Of a stretch of 64,000 bases of DNA, positions 25,152 to 34,069 are shown piece by piece. Under the pieces are notes generated by a model, which was not told the DNA's origin, searched no databases, and worked only from the letters and a program-made list of their open reading frames with translations. The stretch comes from Streptomyces fragilis (GTDB lineage: Bacteria; Actinomycetota; Actinomycetes; Streptomycetales; Streptomycetaceae): NCBI RefSeq assembly GCF_003112515.1, contig NZ_BEVZ01000004.1, forward strand, positions 1,099,157 through 1,163,156. The letters run 5' to 3'. The position numbers and the translations under genes were made by a program. Numbering within the stretch: the stretch's first letter is position 1; the number at the start of each line of letters is the position of its first letter.

Positions 25152-26549
25152 GTGCGCGCACGTCTGGGCCGGCTGGCCTCGCTGCGGACCGGCTTCGCCG
25201 TGTCCTTCGCCGCGGTCGCCGCCGCCGTCACCGTGGTGGTCGGCCTGCTCTCGTACAACGCGGCCGCCCGGATGGTCCGGGTGGACCAGCAGACGATCTT
25301 CGCCGAGGTGGTCGGCGACCTGCGGGCCGAGGTGCGCCAGCGCCGCATGACGCCCGAGGACTTCTCCTCGCACGTCCCCGGCCACGACATCGTCCGCCCC
25401 AGCCGCACCGTCGTGCAGGTCCTCGGCCCGGACGGCTCCGTCGACGACCCCGGCCGCCCCGCCCTGCCGGTCACCGCCGAGGACCGGCGCACCGCCGTCC
25501 GGCAGGCCGCCGGAATCAGCGTCGAGCACGCCGACATCGAGGCGGGCCACGACATGTACCGCATCGCCACCGTCTCGCTCGGCGGCGGACGCGGCGCGGT
25601 GCAGGTCGCCCACGAGTTCAGCGACACCGAGGACCTGCTGCGCGAGCTGCAGCGCCGCACCGCCTGGCAGATCGTCGCCGTCGTCTTCGCCGCCGGTCTC
25701 TTCGGCTGGTGGCTCGCCCACCGCATCACCCGCCGCCTGGTCGCCCTGACCGACGCCGCCGAGGCGGTGGCCCGCACCCGGCGGCTGTCCATCCAGGTGC
25801 CCGTCACCGGCGCGGGCGAGGTGGGCCGCCTCGGGCGCGCCTTCGACCGCATGCTCGACCGGCTCGCCCAGTCCGAGGAGGACCAGCGCCGCCTCGTCCA
25901 GGACGCCGGCCACGAGCTGCGCACCCCGCTGACCTCGCTGCGCACCAACATCTCCATGCTGGGGCGGATCGACGAGCTCCCGCCGCGGGTCCGCGAGGAA
26001 CTGGTGGAGGACCTGGCCACCGAGTCGCGCGAGCTGACCGACCTGGTCAACGAGCTGGTCGACCTGGCGGCGGGCCAGTCGGACACCGAACCGGTCCGCC
26101 CGGTGGACCTCGCCGACCTCGCCGAGGACGTCGCGGTGCACGCCCGCCGCCGCACCGGGCGCGACGTGCGGGTCTCCGTCGCCGGCGACACCGTCGTCGA
26201 CGGCCGCCCCTCCGCCCTCCAGCGGGCCGTCTCCAGCCTGGTGGAGAACGCCGCCAAGTTCGACCAGGAGGGCACCGCCCCGATCGACGTCCGGGTGACC
26301 CGCCCCGAGGGCGCCGCCCACGTCCGCGTCGAGGTCCTCGACCGCGGCCCCGGCATCGCCCCCGCCGACCTCGGCCGCGTCTTCGACCGCTTCTACCGCA
26401 CCCCGGCCGCCCGCAGCCTCCCCGGCTCCGGCCTCGGGCTGGCCATCGTCCGCGAGGTCTCCGCCTCCCACAACGGCGCGCCCTTCGCCTTCCGCCGCGA
26501 CGGCGGCGGCTCGGTCATCGGGTTCACGGTGAACGAGGAGGAGCGGTAG
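25152..26549 (+). CDS. Sensor histidine kinase
   Basis: A 465-residue membrane kinase, partner of the response regulator upstream. Two membrane helices (about 15-35 and 170-190) flank an extracytoplasmic sensor domain of about 135 residues. A HAMP domain (about 190-240) follows, then the phospho-acceptor His254 (D-A-G-H-E-L-R-T-P-L), the N-box V-E-N-A-A-K-F and the G-box G-S-G-L-G-L-A-I-V. The architecture resembles MprB-type kinases. GTG start at 25152. The signal is unknown. Its 3' end nearly abuts rtcB on the other strand (eight bases). Confidence 0.92.
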   Translation: MRARLGRLASLRTGFAVSFAAVAAAVTVVVGLLSYNAAARMVRVDQQTIFAEVVGDLRAEVRQRRMTPEDFSSHVPGHDIVRPSRTVVQVLGPDGSVDDPGRPALPVTAEDRRTAVRQAAGISVEHADIEAGHDMYRIATVSLGGGRGAVQVAHEFSDTEDLLRELQRRTAWQIVAVVFAAGLFGWWLAHRITRRLVALTDAAEAVARTRRLSIQVPVTGAGEVGRLGRAFDRMLDRLAQSEEDQRRLVQDAGHELRTPLTSLRTNISMLGRIDELPPRVREELVEDLATESRELTDLVNELVDLAAGQSDTEPVRPVDLADLAEDVAVHARRRTGRDVRVSVAGDTVVDGRPSALQRAVSSLVENAAKFDQEGTAPIDVRVTRPEGAAHVRVEVLDRGPGIAPADLGRVFDRFYRTPAARSLPGSGLGLAIVREVSASHNGAPFAFRRDGGGSVIGFTVNEEER

Positions 26550-26557
26550 GGGGCCCG

Positions 26558-27751
26558 TCAGCCCTTGACGCAGACGACCTGCTTGAGCTGCGCCACCACG
26601 GCCACCAGGTCCCGCTGCTGGTCGATGACCTGCTCGATCGGCTTGTACGCGGCCGGGATCTCGTCCACCACGCCGGAGTCCTTGCGGCACTCGACGCCCT
26701 GCGTCTGCCGCTCCAGGTCCGCCGCCGTGAAGCGCCGCTTGGCGGCGTTCCGGCTCATCCGCCGGCCCGCGCCGTGCGAGGCGGAGTTGAACGACGCGTC
26801 GTTCCCCAGCCCCTTCACGATGTACGAGCCGGTGCCCATGGAGCCCGGGATGATCCCGTACTCGCCGGACCGCGCGCTGATCGCCCCCTTGCGGGTGACC
26901 AGCAGGTCCATCCCCTGGTACCGCTCGCGGCTCACGTAGTTGTGGTGGCAGCTGATCTCCGGCTCGAAGGTCACCCTGGCCTTCTTGAACTCCTTGCGGA
27001 CCACGTCCTTGAAGAGCGCCATCATGATCGACCGGTTGAACTTCGCGTACTCCTGGGCCCAGTACAGGTCGTTCTGGTACGCGGCCATCTGCGGGGTGTC
27101 CGCGACGAACACCGCGAGGTCGCGGTCGATCAGCCCCTGGTTGTGCGGCAGGCTCTGCGCCACGCCGATGTGGTGCTCGGCGAGCTCCTTGCCGATGTTG
27201 CGCGACCCGGAGTGCAGCATCAGCCACACCGAACCCTCGGTGTCGAGACAGAACTCGACAAAATGGTTGCCCGAGCCGAGCGTTCCCGCCTGCTTCGCCG
27301 CCCGTTCCTGACGGAACTTGACCGCGTCGGCGATCGAGTCGAACCGGTCCCACAGGTCGTCCCACGCGGCGGTGGCGAAGCCGTGCATCCGGCCCGGGTC
27401 CACCGGGGTGTCGTGCATCCCGCGGCCCACCGGGATGGCCTGCTCGATCTTCGACCGCAGCCGGGAGAGGTCGCCCGGCAGGTCGTTCGCGGTCAGCGAC
27501 GTCCGCACCGCGGACATCCCGCAGCCGATGTCGACGCCCACCGCCGCCGGGCACACCGCGCCCTGCATGGCGATCACCGAGCCGACCGTCGCGCCCTTGC
27601 CGTAGTGCACGTCGGGCATCACCGCGAGGCCCTTGATCCACGGCAGCGTCGCGACGTTGTGCAGCTGCCGCATGGCGACGTCCTCGACCGACGCCGGGTC
27701 CGTCCACATACGGATCGGCACCTTCGCACCCGGTACCTCGACGTACGACAT
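26558..27751 (-). CDS. rtcB: RtcB-family RNA ligase
   Basis: A 397-residue RtcB homologue, a GTP- and Mn-dependent ligase that joins RNA 2',3'-cyclic phosphate (or 3'-phosphate) ends to 5'-OH ends. Metal-binding residues appear in M-P-D-V-H-Y-G-K-G (Asp47, His49) and in V-D-I-G-C-G-M (Cys78). Further histidines lie in S-G-N-H-F-V-E and H-S-G-S-R-N-I-G. The probable guanylated histidine is in A-S-H-G-A-G-R-R. The true start is 27751 (M-S-Y-V-E-V); a long upstream in-frame extension is antisense to the lipoprotein gene. No RtcA or archease gene is nearby, so the RNA substrate is open. Confidence 0.93.
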   Translation of the reverse strand: MSYVEVPGAKVPIRMWTDPASVEDVAMRQLHNVATLPWIKGLAVMPDVHYGKGATVGSVIAMQGAVCPAAVGVDIGCGMSAVRTSLTANDLPGDLSRLRSKIEQAIPVGRGMHDTPVDPGRMHGFATAAWDDLWDRFDSIADAVKFRQERAAKQAGTLGSGNHFVEFCLDTEGSVWLMLHSGSRNIGKELAEHHIGVAQSLPHNQGLIDRDLAVFVADTPQMAAYQNDLYWAQEYAKFNRSIMMALFKDVVRKEFKKARVTFEPEISCHHNYVSRERYQGMDLLVTRKGAISARSGEYGIIPGSMGTGSYIVKGLGNDASFNSASHGAGRRMSRNAAKRRFTAADLERQTQGVECRKDSGVVDEIPAAYKPIEQVIDQQRDLVAVVAQLKQVVCVKG

Positions 27752-27792
27752 GACCGACCATCTCCCCCCAAAGCGACAACGAAAAGCACACG

Positions 27793-27807
27793 GGACCTGA
27801 CAGGTCC
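27793..27807. repeat. Short inverted repeat between rtcB and the DUF3558 gene
   Basis: GGACCT and AGGTCC flank three bases, about 42-56 bases upstream of the rtcB start in the divergent promoter region. It may be an operator or part of the rtcB leader; evidence is only symmetry and position. Confidence 0.3.
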
Positions 27808-27943
27808 GGACGAACTCAACATGCATGACCAACGTCACGAAGGTGACCGCAGACCGGCGTTCCCGGTGGCGTGTGCGATACACATTGTCTGCCGGGACAC
27901 GGTCCCGTCGGCAACCGATTAACCCCTGGAGAGGAGCCCGTCC

Positions 27944-28849
27944 GTGCAGCGGAAGGCGTACACCCTCGGCATCGCCGCGCTGCTCACGGCCGTGCTGGCC
28001 GGCTGCAGCGGCGGCCCGTCCGAGGGGGAACAGGCCGACGACTCCAAGCCCGGCGCGGCCGACGCCACCGTGGCCGAGGCCGAGCCCGGCCGCTACCGCA
28101 CGCTGCCGGAGCCCTGCGGCACGGTGGGCGACGAGCAGCTGGACAAGCTGCTGCCCGGCCTGCAGGGCATCCGGGACGAGAGGAAGCGCGAGGCCGCCTA
28201 CGAGGGCACGGCCTCCCTCACCTACGACCTGGACCGTCAGGTCGGCTGCCGCTGGCAGGCCGAGTCGAGGTCCGCGACCTCCTCGCTGTCCGTGGACTTC
28301 GAGCGGGTGGTCTCCTACGAGCCCGAGGTCGGCGACGACGACAAGGCCGCCGAGCTCTTCACCTCCCTGCGCGAGGAGGCCGGCGTGCCGGCACCCGGCG
28401 CCGGGTCGTCCGCGGACGTCGATTCCTCCGCCTCTCCCTCGTCCTCCTCCTCGTCGGACGCGTCGTCCTCGCCGGACGCGTCGAAGAAGCCCGCGGACGA
28501 GGGCGGGGACGAGGAGACCGGGGCCGGCACCGCCGGGTCCGGAGCCTCGGCCGGGGCTTCGGACGGGGCCGGTGACGCCGGGAGTCCGGACTCCGCGGCC
28601 GCGGCGGGCTCGGCACCGCGCTCCCTCGACGAGCTCGGGGAGGAGGCGTTCCTCGACGACACCCTCGGCACCACCGGAACCAGCGCTTCCCAGCGCACCG
28701 TGACTGTGGTGTTCCGCACGTCCAACGTCCTCGTGACGGTCGAGTACACCAGCCGCCCGACCCGCGCCGGCGAGAGCGCCGACAGCGAGGAAATGCAGGA
28801 CAGGGCCCAGGAACTGGCCGCCGAGCTGGCCGAGGAACTGGCCGGCTGA
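27944..28849 (+). CDS. DUF3558-type lipoprotein, copy 1
   Basis: A 301-residue predicted lipoprotein with signal peptide and lipobox (V-L-A-G-C near residue 22). The mature part begins with an acidic linker, then the DUF3558-like domain with its conserved cysteines (E-P-C-G-T-V, V-G-C-R-W). Residues about 155-225 are an unstructured Ser/Asp/Ala/Gly tract, followed by a second half that continues the domain fold. The GTG at 27944 has a GGAGAGGAG site. Function of the family is unknown; it is extracytoplasmic. The next gene is a paralogue. Confidence 0.82.
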   Translation: MQRKAYTLGIAALLTAVLAGCSGGPSEGEQADDSKPGAADATVAEAEPGRYRTLPEPCGTVGDEQLDKLLPGLQGIRDERKREAAYEGTASLTYDLDRQVGCRWQAESRSATSSLSVDFERVVSYEPEVGDDDKAAELFTSLREEAGVPAPGAGSSADVDSSASPSSSSSSDASSSPDASKKPADEGGDEETGAGTAGSGASAGASDGAGDAGSPDSAAAAGSAPRSLDELGEEAFLDDTLGTTGTSASQRTVTVVFRTSNVLVTVEYTSRPTRAGESADSEEMQDRAQELAAELAEELAG

Positions 28850-29027
28850 CACCCTGGCACAGCCCCCGCCCGCCTGTCCGGGGAACGCCTCGGGCCGGGC
28901 GACGGCCCTCGCTCACCGCGTACCGTGGCCTGTCGGACCGGATCGATCACCGGACCTGACGTCATCCGCCGGGTCGGGGGTATCCGGGTCCCGCAGGAGC
29001 CGAAGCGAAGCCGTGAGTGAAGGAACC

Positions 29028-29825
29028 ATGCAGCGAGCGCACCGAGCCAACCGTCCCGTTCAGCGAGTCGTGCGCGCCCTGACGGGCGCGGCAGTCCTCC
29101 CCGTGATGCTCGTCGCCGCAGGGTGCTCCTCGGACGCGGAGCCGAAGTCCGACGCGAAGCAGAGCGCGAGCAGCGGCAAGGCCTCCGCCAAGCCCTCCCC
29201 GACGCTGGAGCCGGCCGCCTACAAGGAACTGCCCAAGGCGTGCGACGCGCTGGGCAGGAAGACGCTCGACGACCTGGTGCCCAAGGGCCTCAAGAGCGAG
29301 AAGGCCGGCCGCACCGACGACGCCGGCACCCGGGCCAGCTGCACCTGGAACAGCCTGGACGACAACGGCGTGAAGGGCTCGCAGTACCGCTGGCTCAGCG
29401 TCTCCATGCTGCGCTTCGACTCCGACACGGTCCGCGGCGCGGCCTCGGAGCAGGCTAAGAAGCAGTACGAGACGTCGATCGAGGACGCCCGCAGCACCGC
29501 GGACGCCAAGAAGGTCGCCGGCAAGCCGGTCAAGAGCGTCGGCGACGAGGCCACCCTGGTCACCTACGACCTGAAGAAGAAGGAAGGCCTCTTCAAGCAG
29601 CAGACCGTGGTCGTGCTGGTCGAGAACGTCGTCGTGACGGTCGACTACAACGGCGCGGGCCTGGCCGGCGAGGACGCGCCGAGCGCGAAGAAGCTGAGCG
29701 AGCGGGCCGTCGACGCCGCGAAGGAGGCCGTCGGCAAGGTCACCGCGGCCAACGACGCCGAGGACGCCGACGGCTCCTCCGCCTCCCCGTCGGCCTCCCC
29801 GTCGAAGTCCACCGCAAAGTCCTGA
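29028..29825 (+). CDS. DUF3558-type lipoprotein, copy 2
   Basis: A 265-residue lipoprotein paralogous to the preceding gene. An Arg-rich signal peptide ends in the lipobox V-A-A-G-C (about residue 31). A Ser/Lys-rich linker precedes the DUF3558 domain with cysteines in P-K-A-C-D-A-L and A-S-C-T-W-N. The C-terminus is Ser/Ala/Pro-rich. Two starts are possible: GTG at 29013 or ATG at 29028; the ATG has AAGGA just upstream and gives a normal signal peptide. It lacks the internal Ser/Asp tract of copy 1. No function is known. Confidence 0.82.
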   Translation: MQRAHRANRPVQRVVRALTGAAVLPVMLVAAGCSSDAEPKSDAKQSASSGKASAKPSPTLEPAAYKELPKACDALGRKTLDDLVPKGLKSEKAGRTDDAGTRASCTWNSLDDNGVKGSQYRWLSVSMLRFDSDTVRGAASEQAKKQYETSIEDARSTADAKKVAGKPVKSVGDEATLVTYDLKKKEGLFKQQTVVVLVENVVVTVDYNGAGLAGEDAPSAKKLSERAVDAAKEAVGKVTAANDAEDADGSSASPSASPSKSTAKS

Positions 29826-29970
29826 CCCCCGGGGCGAGACGCCCCCTACGTCCTGCGCCGCCCGAGTCGTGCGGCACTTCACGGGTGCCGGTGCGGTCGT
29901 CCGACCGACCGGCACCCGTACACATGTGCAACCCTGGTGCGCGCAACGGACAGTCTGGAAGGGGAGTCGG

Positions 29971-31497
29971 GTGGCCACGCCACAGCTCACACGGACGCAT
30001 CGCATACTCATCGGGGTGGTGATCGCGGGCGCCGTGGTCATCGCCGGCATCGGCTTCGCCGGCTCCTACGCGGCCGTGCGCGAACTCGCCCTCCAGAAGG
30101 GGTTCGGGAACTTCTCGTACGTCTTCCCGATCGGCATCGACGCCGGCATCTGCGTGCTGCTGGCGCTGGACCTGCTGCTGACGTGGATCCGCATCCCGTT
30201 CCCCATGCTGCGCCAGACGGCCTGGCTGCTGACGGCCGCGACGATCGCCTTCAACGGCGCCGCCGCCTGGCCGGACCCGCTGGGCGTCGGCATGCACGCG
30301 ATCATCCCGGTCCTGTTCGTGGTCGCCGTCGAGGCCGCCCGGCACGCCATCGGGCGCATCGCCGACATCACGGCCGACAAGCACATGGAGGGCGTCCGCC
30401 TCACCCGGTGGCTGCTGTCGCCGGTGCCGACCTTCCTGCTGTGGCGGCGGATGAAGCTGTGGGAGCTCCGCTCCTACGAGGAGGTCATCAAGCTGGAGCA
30501 GGAGCGGCTGGTGTACCGCACCAGGCTGCGGGCCCGCTTCGGCCGCGCCTGGCGCCGCAAGGCGCCGGTGGAGTCCCTGATGCCGTTGCGCCTCGCCAAG
30601 TTCGGCGTCCCGCTGGCCGACACCGCCGCGGCGGGCCTGGCCGCGGCGGGCATCAAGCCGGCCGTCGTCCCGGCCGCCGAGGTCGAGCGCGACGCGCGGT
30701 CCGCCGCCCCCGCGATGACCTCCGCAGAGGCCGCCCCGCAGCTGGAGGGACCCGCCTCCGCGCTGCAGCCGCAGCCGCAGCCCGGGGCCCCGCAGGTCCA
30801 GCAGCCCCAGCCGCTCCGGCAGCAGCAGCCCCAGCAGCAGTGGCAGCAGCACCCCCAGCAGGGCCACCAGCAGGCGCCCGCGGGTCAGCAGGGCTGGGCC
30901 GGGCAGCCGCAGATGCCCGCCGACCAGCAGATCCACTACGGCGAGGACGGCAGCGCCTGGTTCTACGACCCGCGCCTGGGCAGCTACAGCCCCGCCACCT
31001 ACCAGCCGGACCCGGCCACCGAGCAGTGGTACGCCCAGCAGGCGCCCTACCAGGGCCCCGAGCAGGACCCGCAGCCGTCGCCCGCCCCTCCCGCCCAGCC
31101 CGCGTCGCCCGAGGACACCGGCGCCTTCCCGGTCCCCGTCGGCCAGCCCGGCGGCCGCACCCGCCGGCTCGGCGAGGGCGCCCAGCCCGAGGGGGAGCCG
31201 GACCCCGAGCAGCCCGGCACGGCGCCGGCCCCGGAGATCAACATCCCGGCCCAGCGCCAGGAGCAGCAGCCCCCCTCCCGCGCCACGGTGGACTTCGAGG
31301 ACGACGGGGAACGCGAGGACGCGTACTACCAGGTCTTCCGCCGTGCCATAGACGGCAGCCTGCCCACCGCGCGCCAGTTCGGCGAGATCCTCGAGGCCGA
31401 GTACGGTCACACCCTCACGACCGCCGAACTGAAGGACTTCGTCGACCGCTTCGCCGGCCGCTACGACGTCGAGCTCGCCCAGGACCACATCGCCTGA
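29971..31497 (+). CDS. DUF2637 membrane protein with Gln/Pro-rich region
   Basis: A 508-residue protein. Four hydrophobic helices in the first 120 residues form the DUF2637 domain, a family that includes SpdB-like spread proteins of actinomycete plasmids. A cytoplasmic charged segment follows. Then comes a Gln/Pro/Ala-rich low-complexity stretch (about 245-400), with runs such as Q-Q-Q-P-Q-Q-Q-W-Q-Q. The conserved helical C-terminus (about 425-508) has the pattern of a small DNA-associated or protein-interaction domain. GTG at 29971 has a GGAAGGGGAG site. Its role on the chromosome is unknown; no conjugation genes adjoin it. Confidence 0.8.
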   Translation: MATPQLTRTHRILIGVVIAGAVVIAGIGFAGSYAAVRELALQKGFGNFSYVFPIGIDAGICVLLALDLLLTWIRIPFPMLRQTAWLLTAATIAFNGAAAWPDPLGVGMHAIIPVLFVVAVEAARHAIGRIADITADKHMEGVRLTRWLLSPVPTFLLWRRMKLWELRSYEEVIKLEQERLVYRTRLRARFGRAWRRKAPVESLMPLRLAKFGVPLADTAAAGLAAAGIKPAVVPAAEVERDARSAAPAMTSAEAAPQLEGPASALQPQPQPGAPQVQQPQPLRQQQPQQQWQQHPQQGHQQAPAGQQGWAGQPQMPADQQIHYGEDGSAWFYDPRLGSYSPATYQPDPATEQWYAQQAPYQGPEQDPQPSPAPPAQPASPEDTGAFPVPVGQPGGRTRRLGEGAQPEGEPDPEQPGTAPAPEINIPAQRQEQQPPSRATVDFEDDGEREDAYYQVFRRAIDGSLPTARQFGEILEAEYGHTLTTAELKDFVDRFAGRYDVELAQDHIA

Positions 31498-31535
31498 CGA
31501 AGAAGGCCGCGCCCACCACGTGCCGGCCGGCGACA

Positions 31536-31573
31536 CAGCACGGCCCGCCAGGCTCTCCTGACGGGCCGTGCTG
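31536..31573. terminator. Bidirectional hairpin terminator
   Basis: Perfect 12-base arms CAGCACGGCCCG (31536-31547) and its complement (31562-31573) with a 14-base loop, between the DUF2637 gene and the converging small lipoprotein. Confidence 0.75.
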
Positions 31574-31652
31574 CATCAGTGAAGCGGCCGTGAGGCTCCA
31601 CAAGGCGCCACATCAATCGCGCGTGGGAGGACACGGCGTGCCCGAACCCGTG

Positions 31653-31890
31653 TCACCGCACCTGAGCCGCCAGGGCCTCGGCGAGGTCACCGGTCCGACG
31701 GGCGTCCACGCCCGCAGCACCCGGCGATGTCGTAGGGCAGGGGGCACGTGTCGGCCCCGTCCTCCGGTACGGCGTCGGCGGTGCCGGTCAGGCCGGCCAA
31801 GCTCAGCTGCTCACCGCCGGCGTCGCAGCCCACCCCCGCCGCCAGGACCACCGCGGCGGCCACCGCCGCCCGCCAGGACCGAAGACGCAC
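31653..31890 (-). pseudogene. Small lipoprotein gene with apparent one-base frameshift
   Basis: Starting at GTG 31890 (AGGGAAG eight bases upstream), the frame encodes a good lipoprotein signal peptide (M-R-L-R-S-W-R-A-A-V-A-A-A, lipobox A-A-G-V-G-C). It continues through T-C-P-L-P-Y-D-I-A-G and then ends in a C-C-G-R-G-R tail at 31687. If one G is dropped from the GGG near 31721, the frame continues as A-A-G-V-D-A-R-R-T-G-D-L-A-E-A-L-A-A-Q-V-R and stops at 31653. That tail is a plausible amphipathic helix. Either the gene carries a real frameshift or the base is a sequencing error. An in-frame ATG at 31908 also exists. Confidence 0.6.
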
Positions 31891-32026
31891 TCCGCCGGCT
31901 TCCCTCATGACCTTCCAGCCCCCGTCCCCCGTGGGTCGGCATGATCACCCACCCTGACAACGGGCCCCTCCGCCCTGTCACCGCCGCCGACGACCGCCCC
32001 GAACCGCTCCGGAAACGGGCGAGGGC

Positions 32027-32059
32027 GGTCCGGGTGCGGGGAATCCCCGCACCCGGGCC
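32027..32059 (-). terminator. lysS terminator
   Basis: Arms of 15 bases (32027-32041 and 32045-32059) with one G-T wobble and the loop AAT, 28 bases after the lysS stop. Confidence 0.8.
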
Positions 32060-32087
32060 GCCCCGGCAAGGTGGAACGCCCTCGGCG

Positions 32088-33857
32088 TTACGCGCCCAGC
32101 AGCCGCCGCACGCGGTCCGCGCCCACCGCCAGCAGCAGCGTGGGCAGCCGCGGACCGGTGTCCCTGGAGACCAGCAGCCGGTACAGCAGCACGAAGAACG
32201 TGCGCTGCGCCGTCTTGATCTCCGCGGGCAGCTCCTTCGGCGTCGCGTCGGCCGAGAACCCGGCCTGGACCTTCGGCACGCCGTAGACCAGGTGGGTCAG
32301 GCCGTCCAGCGACCAGTGGTCGTCCAGCCCGTCCAGCAGCAGCCGCAGCGACTGCCGCGCGGTCTCGTCCAGCGAGCCCAGCAGCTCCGCGTCCGGCTCC
32401 TCGCGCACGATGGTCCGCTGGTCGGCCGGGACCTGCGTGTTGATCCACGCCTCGGCCCTGTCGTACCGCGGGCGCGCCTCGTCCAGCGAGGACAGCGGGT
32501 GCTCGGGCTCCAGGTCGCTGAGGATGCGCAGCGCCTGGTCCTGGTGGCCGCCGGTGATGTCGGCGACCGAGGCCAGCGTCCGGTACGGCAGCGGACGCGG
32601 CGTGCCCGGCAGTTCGCCCGCGGCCGTCGACGCGGCGCGCGTGTACGCGGCGATGTCGCCCGGCAGCGCGCTGCCGTCCTTCACCTTGGCCTCCAGGCGG
32701 TCCCACTCGTCGTAGAGCCGCTGGATCTCCTGGTCGAAGGCCACCTTGAACGACTGGTTCGGCTTGCGCCGCGCGTACAGCCACCGCAGGATCTGCGGCT
32801 CCATGATCTTCAGCGCGTCGGCCGGCGTCGGCACGCCGCCCTTGCTGGAGGACATCTTCGCCATGCCGCTGATGCCCACGAAGGCGTACATCGGGCCGAT
32901 CGGCTGCTCGCCGCCGAAGATCCCGACGATCTGGCCGCCGACCTGGAAGCTGGAGCCCGGCGAGGAGTGGTCCACACCGGAGGGCTCGAAGACGACGCCC
33001 TCGTACGCCCACCGCATCGGCCAGTCGACCTTCCAGACCAGCTTGCCGCGGTTGAACTCGCTCAGCGGCACCGTCTCGGAGAAGCCGCAGGACTCCACCG
33101 TGCAGGTGTAGCTCATCTCGGTCGTCGCGTCGTCGTACGACGTGACCGTGGTGAAGTCCTTGCCGCAGCCGCCGCAGTACGGCTTGTACGGGAAGTAGCC
33201 GCCGGCGCCGGAGCTGCCGTCGTCCTCCTCGGCCGCGCCGGAGCCCTCGGCGGCCTCCAGCTCGGCCTCGTCGACCGGCTTCTGCTGCTTCTGCTGCTTC
33301 TGCTTGAGCTCCTGGGCCGGGTCCTTCTTCTTGGTCCGGTACTGGTCCAGGATCGCGTCGATGTCACCGCGGTGCTTCATCGCGTGCAGGACCTGCTCGC
33401 GGTAGACGCCCGAGGTGTACTGCTCGGTCTGGCTGATGCCGTCGAACTCCACGCCCAGCTCGCCCAGGGAGGCGACCATCGCGGCCTTGAAGTGCTCGGC
33501 CCAGTTCGGGTGCTCGGAGCCCTTCGGCGCGGGCACCGAGGTCAGCGGCTTGCCGATGTGCTCGGCCCACGACCCGTCGACGCCCTCGACGCCGTTCGGA
33601 ACCTTGCGGTACCGGTCGTAGTCGTCCCAGGAGATCAGGTGCCGGACCTGGTGGCCACGACGGCGGATCTCGTCGGCGACCAGGTGCGGGGTCATCACCT
33701 CGCGCAGGTTGCCGAGGTGGATCGGCCCCGACGGGGAGAGACCGGACGCGACCACGACAGGTTTGCCCGGGGCCCGACGCTCCGACTCCTCGATGACCTC
33801 GTCCGCGAAACGGGAGACCCAGTCGGTGGTCTCGGTGCTCTGAGCCACGATCGGCAC
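32088..33857 (-). CDS. lysS: Lysyl-tRNA synthetase, class I
   Basis: Class I (archaeal-type) lysyl-tRNA synthetase of 589 residues, charging tRNA-Lys. The HIGH-type signature appears as P-S-G-P-I-H-L-G-N near residue 43 and the KMSKS-type loop as K-M-S-S-S-K-G-G. A zinc-knuckle-like C-G-G-C is followed later by a second Cys pair. A charged Gln/Lys/Glu insertion (about 225-265, K-Q-K-Q-Q-K-Q-Q and following) interrupts the catalytic core. Start is GTG at 33857 or 33848; the latter has the better AAGGA spacing. It is divergent from argS, the usual Streptomyces arrangement. Confidence 0.93.
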   Translation of the reverse strand: MPIVAQSTETTDWVSRFADEVIEESERRAPGKPVVVASGLSPSGPIHLGNLREVMTPHLVADEIRRRGHQVRHLISWDDYDRYRKVPNGVEGVDGSWAEHIGKPLTSVPAPKGSEHPNWAEHFKAAMVASLGELGVEFDGISQTEQYTSGVYREQVLHAMKHRGDIDAILDQYRTKKKDPAQELKQKQQKQQKPVDEAELEAAEGSGAAEEDDGSSGAGGYFPYKPYCGGCGKDFTTVTSYDDATTEMSYTCTVESCGFSETVPLSEFNRGKLVWKVDWPMRWAYEGVVFEPSGVDHSSPGSSFQVGGQIVGIFGGEQPIGPMYAFVGISGMAKMSSSKGGVPTPADALKIMEPQILRWLYARRKPNQSFKVAFDQEIQRLYDEWDRLEAKVKDGSALPGDIAAYTRAASTAAGELPGTPRPLPYRTLASVADITGGHQDQALRILSDLEPEHPLSSLDEARPRYDRAEAWINTQVPADQRTIVREEPDAELLGSLDETARQSLRLLLDGLDDHWSLDGLTHLVYGVPKVQAGFSADATPKELPAEIKTAQRTFFVLLYRLLVSRDTGPRLPTLLLAVGADRVRRLLGA

Positions 33858-34069
33858 GTCCTTCTTTCCTGAGGGGAGACGCCCGGCCGCCGCGACGCCC
33901 GCGCGGCCGTTCCCCCATTCTCCCAGGTGCGGGCCCCACCGTGAAAACGCCTTTCCCTCCCGCCCCACGCGCCTCGCCGCGCGCCCGCGAAACGGCGAGG
34001 CGGCCGGACCCCGCGCGATGGGATACTGGGCGGGCACACCCATCCCTCGAGGAGAACGGCACCCACTCC

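Noticed and set aside
24227..26356. Long minus-strand open frame across the repeat array and two-component genes
   Set aside because: It is antisense to the response regulator and kinase, has Ser/Arg/Thr-rich shadow composition and no motif.
27752..28852. N-terminal extension of RtcB
   Set aside because: The extension is antisense to the DUF3558 gene and RtcB homology begins at 27751.
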